DNA of 64,000 nt. Source: Seiridium cupressi (lineage: Eukaryota > Ascomycota > Sordariomycetes > Amphisphaeriales > Sporocadaceae). The stretch spans positions 310,001 through 374,000 of the forward strand of contig JARVKI010000014.1 of the NCBI GenBank assembly GCA_036674765.1, given 5' to 3'. The notes below the pieces were generated by a model that saw nothing but the letters and a program-made list of their open reading frames with translations, was not told the origin of the DNA and did not search any database. A program made the translations under genes and the position numbers. Below, piece by piece: positions 32,057-44,070 of the stretch (positions are counted from its first letter, which is position 1; each line of letters opens with the position of its first letter).

Positions 32057-32785
32057 AGGGGCGTCTTGGTGGGAAGATCCAGGTATTTGGAGGAGAAGGG
32101 AAAGAATTATGACACCATGGCTATTACGATACCCCTTTTACAATACGTAGCTATAAATATGTTGCGGCCGAACTGACTGCGTACATAAGTACAATGTATT
32201 TACATGCATTGGTGATGTAGCACTAGTAAGACGAATTGATTTCAAAAATCTTCGGACACTGCAATAAGCTGATGCGCAATAGCCTGGCGGAAAGTTGGGT
32301 TAGAGTTATCCTAACAAAACATATTCTAAATATGGATTACATTTATTCCCGCCAGGTCTGATGCGGTTCGACGACAGATAAATGAAATTCGTTTGGTTCT
32401 GGATGGGCTTTCCGAGTCCAAAATCATGAGCTTATATATGACTGACCAACAATAATAAACTATGTAATTAACTGTGGCCTCGAAGATCAATAGAGCCCGT
32501 TCGGTGAGCGAGTTAAAGGCGATGCACTATTCCGACGAACCACAACTGACCCGAAATAAGCATGGCGGAGCTTCAAGGACCCACTTGCCGGATCTGGCGC
32601 GCCAGCTGCCAGTCGTGAGAACACGCATCAAGTAGATGAAGAGCCCCAGTTACATTCATTCATTCAATCTCCCTTGCGGAAACCAGTCAAGATACTTTTT
32701 CTAACTACCTTTCTCCTGCTCTTCTGTCGTACTGTAGCCCTTCTCATCCCCCATCTCCCCTTGTCTTCAGCCTGCAGCCAACACA
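32057..32785. other. Intergenic, no gene supported
   Basis: This is the 3' flank of the AT-hook gene and the promoter of the cytochrome-b5-like gene. The 100 bp before the start are pyrimidine-rich. Confidence 0.4.
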
Positions 32786-33777
32786 ATGCCCGCCGAGACC
32801 CGCGGCTCCGTCCGCCAGCGCAAGACAGTGCCCATCCACGCCTCGACCGAGGATCCGAGCCCCCGAGTTGTCGAGCTCAACTCGTCCGACGACGAGGACG
32901 ATATCAATGGCCCTCTACAAGAAGATCCCAAGCCCAAGCTGTCGGCCAAGACCCGCGTCAAGAAGGAGGATGACGCCTACAGCCCCTGGCTGGACATACT
33001 GCGCGTGATCACATTCCTGGTGCTGGCGTCGGCCGGACTGAGCTACCTGATATCGGGTGGCGACTCGTTTACCTGGGGGCTGAAGAACCCACCCAAGTAC
33101 TTGAGGAAGGCGTGGTGGACTGAGCAATTCGTACGTAGGCACCTGATTCCAGTCCAGTGAGCGTCGAGCGAGCGCAAGTTCTCGATGCCTGCACCAAGTT
33201 GCGCGAGTGGACATGGACTACGAACACTAGGATTGAAGAATAGTAGAGGGACATATGGCTAACACTACTACCCTAGAAATCCCCCATCCACCTCACCCCG
33301 GCCGAACTCCTAGCCTACGACGGCAGTGACCCGGAAAAGCCAATCTACCTCGCTATCAACGGCACCATCTACGACGTATCTGCCAACTCGCGGACCTACG
33401 GACCGGGCGGCTCTTACCATGTATTCGCAGGCGTAGACGCAGCACGTGGGTTCGTAACAGGCTGCTTCGCCGAGGACCGCACGGCGGACCTTCGGGGCAT
33501 CGAGGAGATGCACATACCGCTGGACGACCCGGAGGTAGACAAGCACTTCACAGCGCAGGAGCTGGTCGAGCTCAAGCAGAAGGAGGTCGAGAACGCGCGG
33601 CAGAAGGTGCACGACCAGCTCAAGCACTGGGTTAACTTTTTCGCCAAGAGCCCCAAGTACCCCAAGGTCGGCATGGTGAAGCGCGAGAAGAACTGGCTCG
33701 AGAGCGAGCCGCGGAAGAAGCTGTGCGCCCAGGCCGAGAAGGGCAGGCCCAAGAGGAAGGTTCCCGAAAGGAATTAG
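32786..33777 (+). CDS. Membrane-anchored cytochrome b5-like (MAPR-type) heme/steroid-binding protein
   Basis: Two exons, 32786-33130 and 33277-33777, joined in phase 0, 281 residues. The cytosolic-type N-terminus is acidic and Ser-rich (NSSDDEDDING). A single transmembrane helix lies at about 69-90 (LDILRVITFLVLASAGLSYL). After the intron comes a cytochrome b5-like domain (HLTPAELLAYDG, IYLAINGTIYDVS, GPGGSYHVFAGVDAARGF). The sequence resembles the progesterone-receptor-membrane-component/Dap1 type, with tyrosines in place of the two b5 histidine ligands. A helical basic C-terminus follows. Related proteins in fungi support cytochrome P450 enzymes in ergosterol synthesis from the ER membrane. 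That role is inferred. The domain call rests on the motif order and the join across the intron. Confidence 0.85.
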
Positions 33778-33860
33778 AGGCCATGGCATACTGGGGGAGG
33801 CCGATTTGAGGTCGAAAACTCCTAATGTAGGATTCAAAACTGGGGCTTTGTAGAGTAATA

Positions 33861-33880
33861 TCATATCATATCATATCATA
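33861..33880. repeat. TCATA x4 microsatellite
   Basis: Four perfect TCATA units lie just past the 3' end of the cytochrome-b5-like gene. Confidence 0.9.
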
Positions 33881-35412
33881 CAGGCAAATACAGTCAAAAA
33901 TGACTGCGTAATAAAGTCCTCTTCGGTTATTGCGAATTTACGTCTGTAGAAATAAACTTGGAGCTGTGAGCTATGAAGCACCTGTTAAGTTTAGAGCAGG
34001 TTCATACGGCCGTTGAAGGTTTTTCTTGTCAATGACAGACGTTATTGTCAGCTTGATAGAGGCACCGGATGCTGAATCAGATTTACCCCACTGATCATAA
34101 AATACCCGACTATGGTCGGGGATGGTTTTCGAGAAAAAACTTATCCTAGGCATGTTGCTCCTGAGTAGATGCCGATGGTTGTTTTTGGCCAGTTGCTAGT
34201 GGTAGGAATTAGATTTAGCAAATGTTATTTGCTATTAGAGCTTATTGACCCTATGAAAGTGTCCAGGTTAAGATAGACAACACATTACTCAGAAGGCTCG
34301 GTATGTTATTCCTGCACCGTTCTCATCTATTTTAGTATCCTAAAATTGAGCCTCAATGTGTCCTCATTCGCCATATGGTAAAAACTACTTCGCAAAAAAC
34401 CCGTAAGCTCAGTACATTGAAACCTACATGTCGATGACCATACTACGAGTCCATCACCAAAATGACTATCAAATAATGAGAGGATCAGCCTTTTGTTACT
34501 AGCGCTACGAATTTGACATAAGTAACATATCTTTCAAGAGTTTTATAACTAAAGATTTTTATCTTTGCAGAATATCGGTTTCTGTTTTTGTGGTATAAGC
34601 TGGTGGCACTTTTCCTTTTATAAAAAAAACTTATAATTCTCTAAAATAGTTTTTCCTATACGGCAAATATGAATCTATAAAGGCTTACTTTTACTAATTA
34701 AAACAGATAAAAACGAAAAGAATGAAAAAAATTAAGACAAGGATCATAACTAATCTTATTCCTTATACTTTGTATTCAAGATATTATTGGTATATAATAT
34801 GGCACTGGACAGCGTATCAAGACATAGCTATAACAGACGTTTCCAAAGCGATGCAAGTGAGTAGCACTACTCACAACCAACCTGCATCTATCCGATTACA
34901 TGTGACTCGCACAACTTCGAGAGTTTCGACAAGCTGTTCGAGGTATGAGTTGGTGCATGAAGGGACGAGGTATTGGACCAACAGAACCAATAGACACATC
35001 AGAGTCAAGACCAATATCGTCGTCACTATTATTGAGACCAGAGCCCAAGAAGTTCTGTCTGAAAATGGGGTATATATTATATCTCAAACAAAAAATATAT
35101 CTTAATCGACACAGTCAGATTTCGAAGTGCATGGCACCAACGTAGACACATGCCATAAAACTAGGCAATATTGCTCCCATCTCTCTAAACTCCACTCATG
35201 GCCTCATCATATCACATGTCTGTCGCTCAGCGAGCATTTATCTGCGGTCACACAGCGCCCGCGACATGCCGGCCCTTTGTTTTCATGTTTTTCTCTTTCC
35301 CCTCGTCCGCTACAATACGGCGCTATTAGATCTCAATCCCTACCAAGAGAGGGAGAGATGTAGAATAGACTCCCAAACTCCGTGAACCACATGCCATGCC
35401 TGAAGCTCATGC
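33881..35412. other. AT-rich intergenic block
   Basis: Composition becomes strongly AT-rich from about 34500 to 34830, with frequent stops in all frames. This suggests mutated repeat DNA (RIP-like) rather than genes. No coding frame is supported. Confidence 0.45.
34320..34360. repeat. Copy 2 of the dispersed hairpin-like repeat
   Basis: TTCTCATCTATTTTAG, then a short spacer and CCTAAAATTGAGCCT. It shares TTCTCATCTATTTTAG with the copy at 48775 and the general core with 13745. Confidence 0.45.
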
Positions 35413-36154
35413 TCATAGCACGAACAGAGCGGCGGCGGCACCCAACAACAGGCTGAGTGTTGTTGAGACGGCAACAGAGGCGACACCGGCAGTGCTGACA
35501 GAAGAGGAAGCAGCAGCGCCGCTGTTGGTTGTTGAGCCGGTAGTGGCAGCACCTGTTCCAGAGCCAGTGTTGGCAGCAGAGCCAGAGCCAGAGCCAGAGC
35601 TAGAGCCACCGTTAGTGCTAGTGCCAGAGCCAGGAGCGACGTTGGCCGTGGCAGCAGCAGCGAGCTTCTTGAACTCAGCAAGAGAGCGAGTGGCGTTGGC
35701 AGCGGTGCTGTAGATATTCATTAGTCTTCATGCTTATATATTGCCTACGATTAAGATGCATGGCTTACTTCTCGTTGATGACCATAACCATACCAGCCTG
35801 GCAATGCTTTCCTGTAGCGCAGTAGAACCACAGAGGGTTCGTGTTGGCGACCATGACAGTCCATGTAGGAACCATACCTGTCGACGAGCTGGCAGCGACG
35901 GGTTGGAAACCGCTAAAAGCACCAGTCTGGTTCGTGTGCTCGGAGATGGGCGAGCAGGGAGCGTCAAAGGTGGACTGGACGACACTGTGGTTACCGGCAC
36001 GGAACTGGAACTGAACCATGTCACCAGCGGGCACTTGAATGTTGTCGGGAGTGAAGATGAGCGAGTTGTTCGTTGTCGCCACGGAGACGACGTGGACAGT
36101 CTGCGCTGAGGCGAGGCCCAAGAGGGCAGCGAGAGCTAGCGTGGTGAACTGCAT
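35413..36154 (-). CDS. GPI-anchored extracellular cupredoxin-like protein
   Basis: Two exons, 36154-35769 and 35707-35413, 226 residues. The signal peptide is at 1-18 (TLALAALLGLASAQ). The cupredoxin fold has likely type-1 copper ligands His56 (GNHSV), Cys112, His117 and Met122 in FYCATGKHCQAGM. A conserved PCSP at 66-69 is typical of fungal members. The intron falls right after the copper site, and phases agree. A low-complexity Ser/Gly/Thr linker is followed by a C-terminal hydrophobic tail (TLSLLLGAAAALFVL), consistent with a GPI addition signal. The protein should sit on the outer plasma membrane or wall. Related fungal proteins are often induced during infection or stress, but their redox partner is unknown. 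Confidence 0.9.
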
Positions 36155-38914
36155 TTTGAATAGTCGAAAGTATCGAAAAAGAATGTCGTTCCAAGTAGTA
36201 AATAGTCGGATGCAAGAGAGTGTTATATGTAGTATAAGCGACTAGCGCGTTAGTTTCGAAGGACTGGCCTTGAGTAGAATATTAAGTCTTGTAGAAGAGA
36301 AGTCGAAAGGAAGGAAAATACCAGACGGACAGAAAAGACGTCTCGAGTAACTACTGAATAGAACTAGAGAAGAGGAAAAGAGAAACGAGAAGGTCCCGGC
36401 TGGGAGGGACGAGACGGGCAGCATGAATATAAGAGACCGGAAAGCTGTAGGATCGTCTCATGGTGAACCATACCCTAGCGTTTGACGTCTGAAGAAAGCC
36501 GGAGGTTGACAGGGGTTGGCTTTGAGAGGGACTAGATACTAGATGGCCCATGAAACACGTTTTGACCGGCTGGTCGACCAGCTCTCTGGAAGTGGAGCTA
36601 TAGTCCTACGAGTATTAGACGGGCGCTTGCCCTGCCGAGATTAACTGCAGTCTTGTCAGGAACTCGGCACTGGCACTTGCCCGGCGCCTTTGCAGGCCTT
36701 TCCTGGATCAGTGCGATGACATATGCAGGCTGCCTCGTGAAGCTTGGAAATCGAGGACCAGCAGGCTGATGTGCATAGCACGGGTGCACCTGGCACTAGT
36801 CTAGCTTGGCTCGCAGTTATAGAGTTGTGCAGTAGATGCCACTCAAAATCGAGGACAGCATTTCCATCCCTGTTCGCAGAATCAGGTCAGGGCTCGAGGT
36901 CCAGCCGTCGTTCGATGCAAGGCCATTCATCACCAACAATCGTCATGATGCAATAAAGACTATGGTGGCCCCAGCAGAAATCAATCAGCGGCGGCCTCTT
37001 CTGCCCAGCGCCAAAGCAGCCGGGAGTTTGTCAGGTCGGAAGTCGGAGAACCCAGGACTCTGTTCAATTAAGGTTGAGCGTTAGGCGGACAGGGGTCTGT
37101 TAGGGCGAGGGGTGCTGGGGTCTGGAGCAGCCGCACGGGTCGTGCTTCAGCATTGTAACATCTGCACGCTTCTGAAACCCGACTGGTTTCCATCTCAACT
37201 CACCCACTCACCAAAAGCCTCGAATGGCTACCGGCCAAAGCCAGGCGCTTGACTCGTTCGGGCTGCCTAAGCGACAACAGAGCCTCCGATTCCTCGACGT
37301 CAAGAAGTCGCACCTGCAGCCCCGGTGTACGATGGCGCTTCTACAATCGGTATAGCCCCAGGGGACCCCTTCCCACCAGTGTCTGGCCCGCGTGCAGGTG
37401 GTACGACGTTTCCACCCAGAGCCGCACCTTGCTTCTGAGTCAAAATTAAGGTCGTTCTGGGGATTGCCAACCATTTGCGGGCCTCGTCGCCCGTTCTGCC
37501 GTTGGGCTCGGCTTCCTTGTCAGCGGATATCGAGTCGCATGTGCCTGACTGGACGAGGTAGTGTAACGCCAACCGATCTTGTCCGCAGCCAAACACGGGC
37601 TGAATGCTTGGCAACCCCAGACTCCTAGACCAACCTTATTGAAACCCATGGGGGTAATCCCTCTCGTACCCACTGTAAGAAGAATCTATCACCTACTCTT
37701 CTTGGCTAGGGATATTGTGGGCAAATGCAACTGGTCGTTATGGGGCTTCACTCCTCGGCTCTTTGAAAGGATCTGGTCACTAGGCTTCGTCGATCAATCT
37801 GAAGCATCTGCCCAGTGTTCAGCAGAAGATCTAACTTTCAGGGCAAAAACCGAGTCTTCTAGTTTCTACAGTGGGCACAATTCAGAAGAGTCTCCTGAAA
37901 ATAGAGTCTTAACGTTTCTTCCTGTCACGCATCTGGTCTGTAGTTCTTCCATCCAACATGCCAAGAATGATCAGCTTGAAACAACGACACAACGAGTGAA
38001 GTCTGACTATATTGATCTGTGATTCGGCATCAAGCGACTTTCAGCGGTCATCTGATCTTTGGCCGTGCCGATGTAATATGCCGCCGCATCTTTCACACTC
38101 AAATTTCCAGTTGGACCAATGGCTATGGACTGGGGGGTGGGTTCCACTAGTAACTGCCTTGGGGATGGGTCTCGAATTCTCGAATGCCGAGATGTGATAT
38201 GACAAGGCACATGCAAGGTACTGTGCAACGACTTTCCATTCATGCTAATGCGATTAGCTACACAGCCTGTCGGCACAGGCACCAGTGATCATTAGGGTAG
38301 TCGTTGTAGAGAAGATCTACGACCACGAATCCGGTCCGGATGATTTTCATGCCAAGACGCATCCGTAGATCGTATCTCATGCTTTGGGCCAGCTAAATAA
38401 TTGCTATTGCGGATAGCAGGCACAACTGAGATTGTTTTCATGTTCATCCGACGGCAATTTGATGACCCGAGCAGGCTTACTGCCCTTGAGTAGATTTCCA
38501 CTCTACCGACTCATATAACAACCAGGTGACTTGTCCAATATGTGCCCTACATCTGGCAATATCACGACCAATTTCTAAGCCTGGTGGGAATGAGCATCTT
38601 GGGGGTAAGAGGCAGTTCTGGAAAACATACCAAGCAAGTTCATTCCGCAATATGTACTGTGATCCGCAGAGAATTGACCAGAACCAAAGTCATGTCTATC
38701 CCTGTCGACTTGCATCTCAGTCTGCTGGTCGTCCTGCAAGTCGACCACTGACGGCATGTTCTACTGAATGCTTTCTCTCGAAAGCCATTCAGAAGACTAG
38801 GCATGCGGTATCCATCTTACCTGCACACTCATGATCGTTATAGCTTGATTCGCCGAGGCGAGAAGGAAGTCTATACCCTGTCCATGGGTATTGTTCCCCT
38901 AGCAATCGTTGAGT
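36155..38914. other. Long intergenic stretch with a short coding-like fragment
   Basis: Most is unresolved. At about 37290-37440 on the plus strand one frame reads RRQEVAPAAPVYDGASTIG, then GDPFPPVSGPRAGG and a stop. It resembles part of a secreted protein but is preceded by a stop and lacks a start. I could not connect it to other exons. Confidence 0.3.
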
Positions 38915-39427
38915 TCACAAATCCAGCAGCAACTGTGGCGCAATCTTCTCCAAGTCATCAACCTCGAGAAATCCGCCCTCCTTCTCGACCGCGGCGCGTG
39001 CAATGGCCTCGCGCACAAAGATATCCATATACTTGGCCACCGCCTCGTTGGCACCCTTACTGATCCTGGTGCCGTCCTTCTCGAAGAACTCATGTAGCAG
39101 TCTCGTCAGCAGATCTGGCGGGATCGTAGCCTGCGGCTCGTCGTCGTCGTCCTCCTCTTCCTCTTCGCTCTGGGTATTGTGATTGGCCGAGTCCCGAGTG
39201 GCGTCCATAGCGTCTTGCGAGTCGGCGAAGGGATCGGGTTCAGAGTCGGGCTCGGGCTCTGATCGTTTTTGTGCTTGGCGACTGGTGCTGGCAGAGCCCA
39301 CTGAAGGTCGCGAGAAGCCAGTCGAGGCCTGTGCTCTGGGCGTCGTGTTCTTGCCCTTGGACTTGTTTGCTGAGCCCGGCGGACGGCCACGCGGGCGGGC
39401 GCTTGCATTGGCTTGTTTTGGGGGCAT
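38915..39427 (-). CDS. CENP-X/MHF2-like histone-fold protein
   Basis: A single exon of 170 residues from the ATG at 39427 (MPPKQANASA). The first 100 residues are disordered, with an AT-hook-like RPRGRPPG, a Ser/Pro/Glu stretch and a run of acidic residues (EEEEEDDDDEP). The C-terminal 67 residues form the histone fold: PPDLLTRLLHEFF, then ISKGANEAVAKYMDIFVREA, then FLEVDDLEKIAPQLLLDL. This layout is that of CENP-X, also called MHF2, normally a small protein of about 80 residues. It pairs with CENP-S (MHF1) at kinetochores and in the Fanconi-related FANCM/Mph1 fork-remodelling pathway. The long N-terminal extension is usual in filamentous fungi. It should be nuclear. Confidence 0.88.
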   Translation of the reverse strand: MPPKQANASARPRGRPPGSANKSKGKNTTPRAQASTGFSRPSVGSASTSRQAQKRSEPEPDSEPDPFADSQDAMDATRDSANHNTQSEEEEEDDDDEPQATIPPDLLTRLLHEFFEKDGTRISKGANEAVAKYMDIFVREAIARAAVEKEGGFLEVDDLEKIAPQLLLDL

Positions 39428-40069
39428 GATGACGGCAGGGGGAATATAGAGGATGATGTGATTCTGCAAGTTCGGTCCTCAATCCGACCAAATATCTTCT
39501 CGTTGGTGATTCGACGCGTGAATTGTTCAGTCCGTCCTCAATCCTTAGTAGTCGCAAACTTGACGATGGGAATCTTGCAAGTGGCACCAGCTGCCGCCCA
39601 TCTACATTCAAACACGCGTCGCAACACGCATCGCGCTTATGTCCGCATGCAGAATACAGAGCTTGCGGGATTTTATGATTTACGATAAAGAGTATCACGA
39701 GTGATGCTTTAGCAACTGGGAGAAAAGCATAGTATTTAGTTCGCAGAGTCTATCAATCATATGCAGCCCAGCGACCCGACCAAGCTGAAAACGAATCCAC
39801 GGAGATGTGCAGTTGCGAGCAGAAGAATACAGTCAAAGGAATTGCCTAGGTTCTAGTTTACAGCAGCCGGACTCCCCTCTCTAGGAAGGCTGTCCCCGCC
39901 GCGAAGGCCAAGATGATCCAGAACGCCACTGACAAATGTGATGCCTGCAACAGCCTTTCGCCGCAACGTCCACCACCAATGATACTTTTATCAACTCCAT
40001 GTCGCGAGTCTCATCATTACATGCTTCTTCCCCACCACTGCTCCTTCGTCTATATGGGTATTAGGGTAT
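39428..40069. other. Intergenic, no gene supported
   Basis: This lies between the CENP-X promoter side and the 3' flank of the ADP/ATP carrier. Nothing coding is convincing. Confidence 0.4.
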
Positions 40070-41556
40070 TTAACCAGAGCCGCCCTTGAAGGCCTTGCCG
40101 AAGAGGATGACCTGGAGCTGATCATAGATGGACAGAACACCAGCACCGGCGACACCACGGAGGATGTTGGCACCAGCACCCTTGAAGAGAGACTTGATAC
40201 CCTCCTTGGCGACGATCTGGCGGGCAGCATCGAGAGTACCGTTGTACTTGACGGCCTCACCGGAGGTCATCATCATACGACGACGGATGGTATCAAGAGG
40301 GTAGGAAGCGATACCAGCACCAGTGGTGACACCCCAACCGAGAGCGAAGGAGGCCAAGAAGTTGTTTGCGAGAGGACCGACGAGGAGGACGGGCTTGAGC
40401 GAGTCGTACATACCGAAGTACAGACCACGGTAGACGACAATTCCGAGAACGGAGGGGGCGAAACCACGGTAGAGACCGGCAATACCATCGGAAGCAAGAG
40501 TCTTGCGGTAGACGTCTACAAGACCGTTGAATTGACGGGCACCACCAGACTTGGCGTTCTTGGCATCGTTGGCCAGACGAGTACGGGCGTAGTCGAGGGA
40601 GTAGACGAAGAGCAGGGAAGTGGCACCAGCAGCCTGAGATTGATTAGCGCGCGATCATACTGGGATAGATGTCAAGGCAACTTACACCACCGGAGGCGAG
40701 GTTACCAGCCATCCACTTGGCGTAACCATCCTTGTCCTTCTTGTATCCGAACATAGCCTTGAACTTGTCACGGAAAGCGAAGTTCAGGGCCTGGGTAGGG
40801 AAGTATCGGATAACGTTGGCAGTGTTACCTCTCCACAGAGACATAACACCCTCTTGCTTGGCGGTTCTGCTGAAGCACTCTCCGATACCATCGTACTTGC
40901 GGTCAAGACGACCGGTCTTAAGCATCTCATCCTGGTGGGCGAGTCAGCAGATATTCAAAGACATGTGTAGCGGGTTCAGCCTTGACTTGCCCAGCGGGCA
41001 TTGCATAGGCAACCAATTCATCAAGCAGGAAGTTCTTACCTGGTTCTGGATCAAGAGCTTGACACGCTCGATGGGAGCGGCAGCAGTCTTCGAGACGGCG
41101 GCGGAGACACCACCCACTATGATACGGGTTAGTACTTGTTTACGCTCCTGCGCATAGCTTATCCGATAGGGACTCGTTTTGAGCTTCGGAATAAGTTATG
41201 CTGGACCGGCGGAGGGCGCTCAAGATAGAGCTCAGCGGATGGACATACTCAAGAAGTCTGCCAGGAAAGCTGTAGAGAGAAGGTGTTAGCAGTGGTTCAA
41301 TTGGGCTTGATGGGTTAGAGAAATTTTTCGCGGAGCCGGGCAACAGCATTGTTAGCCAACAAGTCGAGTCGGAGCACATCGCGAAGCTTCACCAGAAGCT
41401 GGAGAGAGCTTCCGATGAACCAATTGAGACCCGAAGGCCACGCGATGATGTTATCGACGACTTGCGGCTGCGAATGCGCTGAAAGCATCAATGCGAGGGA
41501 TTTAGATAGGTAAACGTACGGGGCATGCCCAACACGGTAGGCTTCTCTTGCGACAT
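40070..41556 (-). CDS. AAC: Mitochondrial ADP/ATP carrier
   Basis: Five exons: 41556-41520, 41269-41249, 41116-41040, 40931-40686 and 40633-40070. All phases agree, 314 residues. Exon 2 is only 21 nt and supplies part of the conserved start GMPPFLADFLMGG. The protein carries the carrier signature motifs ([13 protein letters not shown], then [10 protein letters not shown] in the second repeat, [13 protein letters not shown] in the third). RRRMMM is specific to ADP/ATP carriers. Three repeats of about 100 residues with six transmembrane helices are expected in the inner mitochondrial membrane. It exchanges cytosolic ADP for matrix ATP. Length fits the family (about 305-315). The first intron is long (250 bp), which suggests 5' regulatory content, as seen for other highly expressed genes. 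Confidence 0.96.
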
Positions 41557-43173
41557 TGTGACGCTTCTATCAAAGGCAACCTTTGATTCTGAGTGGAGAG
41601 TTGATGAAGGAAAGGAAATGGACGCTGTACTGAACGTCAAAGTCGCGATGTGAGAAGAGTGAAATCTGTCTGGAAAATTTTGGGCTTCTGAGCTTTTAAA
41701 ACTCTCCGACTACCAAGTTAGTCCCGTTCCAAGTATGGTCCGTGCGCGCGCTACTGGAAAGGAAGAAGGAAAGCCCCGGAAAGAGCCGGGATCAGGAAAA
41801 AAAAACTGGGCAAGAGCTGTTGCTGCCAGGCGTATAACCACTCCTAATTGGCAACGAGATGAATTGTTCGCAAATTCTTGTAATGGAATAATCTGGCATA
41901 CTACGGGGCTGTAATTGCGCCGGCCTTTCTACCACGGGGAAGTCTTTTGAGGGTATATCATCATCCAGACGACGAGTATCCTTGATAAAGATGTCCCTCG
42001 TGACAGTCCAATAGACTTTGCCTCAAGTCAGCCAAATGTCAAGCTCTCCGACTACTTTTCATGATTGAGCAATCTATCTATACGTCACATGAAACATTGA
42101 CTCATGTAAACTTATCACCTCTTCGACTTCCTGTGGTGATCGAATTCGTTGTTGTTACGCTGAACTACTCGGGATTGCCAATTGGATAGGCATGCGTGTT
42201 GTCAAAACTTGGGCGCTATCTCGGGTCGCTAGGGGCATCTGCAGCGGGTTTGCGGGTCTGCGTTCGCCATCCAGCCTCAATCGGGGTGAGTTCAGGGGTC
42301 GATCCCCGACTCAAGGTTTTACGCTTCGGCTAGGTCACTCGGAGACTCCAGATTTCGCCATCGTGCACATATCGGATAGTTGCATTATAAAATTTTTGCT
42401 TGTGATGCCAATCCTAGTAAACACATCCATTCGCACAGAAGGCAGGTCTCGTCCGTATAGTAATTGACGTCGTCGTTTAGCTAGGCTGGCCAAAAGTTAT
42501 GTCTTCAACCACATTGCATGGTCATTCTGCTTGAAACTCCCATGAAAGTCTTGTAATTTGCTCATGCATGTCGAAACATGTAAGCAGCTCGGGTGAACGG
42601 ATACAATTTAGTAACATGCACACGATTAGGTGTACTGGACCAATTCCAAGTCCTAAACTCTCGGATCTTAGCTATTCATTCGAAGTATGACGTAGAAGAG
42701 GTGCGACGACCATATATTGCACCTTCAGTCAAGATGATCGCGAAGAGGGTCATCCAGGTCAAGGAGACTCGAGGCGTTGGCTTTTCTCAGGCATGCTAGC
42801 TCGATGTCAGATGTTTGCCTGGCACTAACCAATCGACGTTTCTTCATGAGCATTGATCCGCAGAAACAGCCTCTGGGAAGCACCAGTACGCGATCAACTT
42901 CGGACCATGGCAGGCAGTTGACATCACAGGAGTATATTGGTCAATCGCGGGACGTCGTGTACAGAAGGGTCAATTTTTCATTCTATTGACCTCAACCTGT
43001 CGAAAGCAACAGCAGCCTTGACTAAAACCGTAAACCAGTCCCAATGATGCTACGCCGGAGATCAAATGCCCAGAACCATCGAGTTCCCTTTTCCTCGATC
43101 CATCTGATCGTCAAACCGTTCTGCTATAGATCGACGTCACGTTCGTTTCATGGTATCGTCAGATGTGGGATAT
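41557..43173. other. Intergenic, no gene supported
   Basis: This is the carrier promoter followed by about 1.3 kb without a convincing coding frame. The sequence GGGGTCGATCCCC near 42296 is a self-complementary stretch but does not sit in a tRNA fold. Confidence 0.4.
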
Positions 43174-43675
43174 TTAGTCAGTAGCACCGACGGCGCGGGC
43201 TTTGTGGCATGTCAGCACGGTGATCAGGTCTGGCGGCAGGTTCATGGACATACTGTAGATCTTCATCTTGCTGTGGGTGACGACAGACTTGATCTGACCC
43301 TTCTCCTCCAAGTCCTTCAAGCACTTGCGTGCCAGAGAGCCGTTGACCTTTAATCTGTCGACGAGGGTGGAGACTGTGACGAGACGGTAGGACTGGACAT
43401 CCTTGTAGAGCTTCTCAGAAGTCTGCTTGTCGAGAAGAACGGCGTGCTGGGCCTTGTCCTTGACTATTGCGAGAGTTAGTCGCCTCGTTCAGAGTTATAG
43501 CTCGGCCACCTCCAATCGATATCGCCATGTGCGTCGTCATTGCGCCCGTCCGGCTGTCTTCGATTGCAATTGATCGCTCCGACATTGGAAACTCGAGAAA
43601 ATGCGTGCATCACTCACCCTTGCCCTTGGACCACTTCTTCTTCTGCTTCTTGGCACCAGTAGCAGCGGGAGCCAT
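43174..43675 (-). CDS. RPS25: 40S ribosomal protein eS25
   Basis: Three exons: 43675-43618, 43463-43254 and 43199-43174, 97 residues, normal for the family. The ATG at 43675 begins MAPAATGAKKQKKKWSKGK, the usual basic tail. The body is the winged-helix fold (LYKDVQSYRLVTVSTLVDRL, NGSLARKCLKDLEEKGQIK). The last exon is only 26 bp and restores the family ending YTRAVGATD. Reading through its intron would instead give an atypical tail, which settles the splice choice. eS25 lies on the head of the small subunit and contacts tRNA and IRES elements. It is transcribed divergently from the uS7 gene, 395 bp away. Confidence 0.96.
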
Positions 43676-44070
43676 GTTGACGATCTGATGGATTGTTGGT
43701 GTTGACTATCGGGTTCGTCAAAGGTTGATGGTGGTTGATCGTGGAATGGCTCAGTGCAAGCAGCAGCTTAGTTGGAGGGGGGTTCAATTTTCGGATTTTT
43801 GGCAGTCGCAACCCTAACGCTTGGCACCTGTCCAATCAAAGCCGCACAAACGCTGGTAAAAGCGGGGTCACACTCGAAAATCGGTGTTTATTCGGAAGCA
43901 CAACCAAAAAATTCCCCAGACCTCTGAACTTTGGACTTTGGATATCGACAAGCTCTTCCTCAGTCTCCGCGGCCCATCCGACAACTAACACTCCAGCAAC
44001 AACAGCCGGCCCCCTTTCGACCTCCCCAGAAACACCAGTCAGGCCCTTTCGCGCGCAATTCACTGCAAAG
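43676..44070. promoter_or_regulatory. Shared divergent promoter of RPS25 and uS7 genes, with a telobox-like site
   Basis: These 395 bp separate two ribosomal-protein starts pointing outward. AACCCTAA at 43810-43817 matches the telobox-like element common in ribosomal-protein promoters. Its role here is inferred. Confidence 0.5.

Noticed and set aside
42285..42315. GGGTCGATCCCC as tRNA B-box
   Set aside because: The short self-complementary run has no A box or cloverleaf around it.
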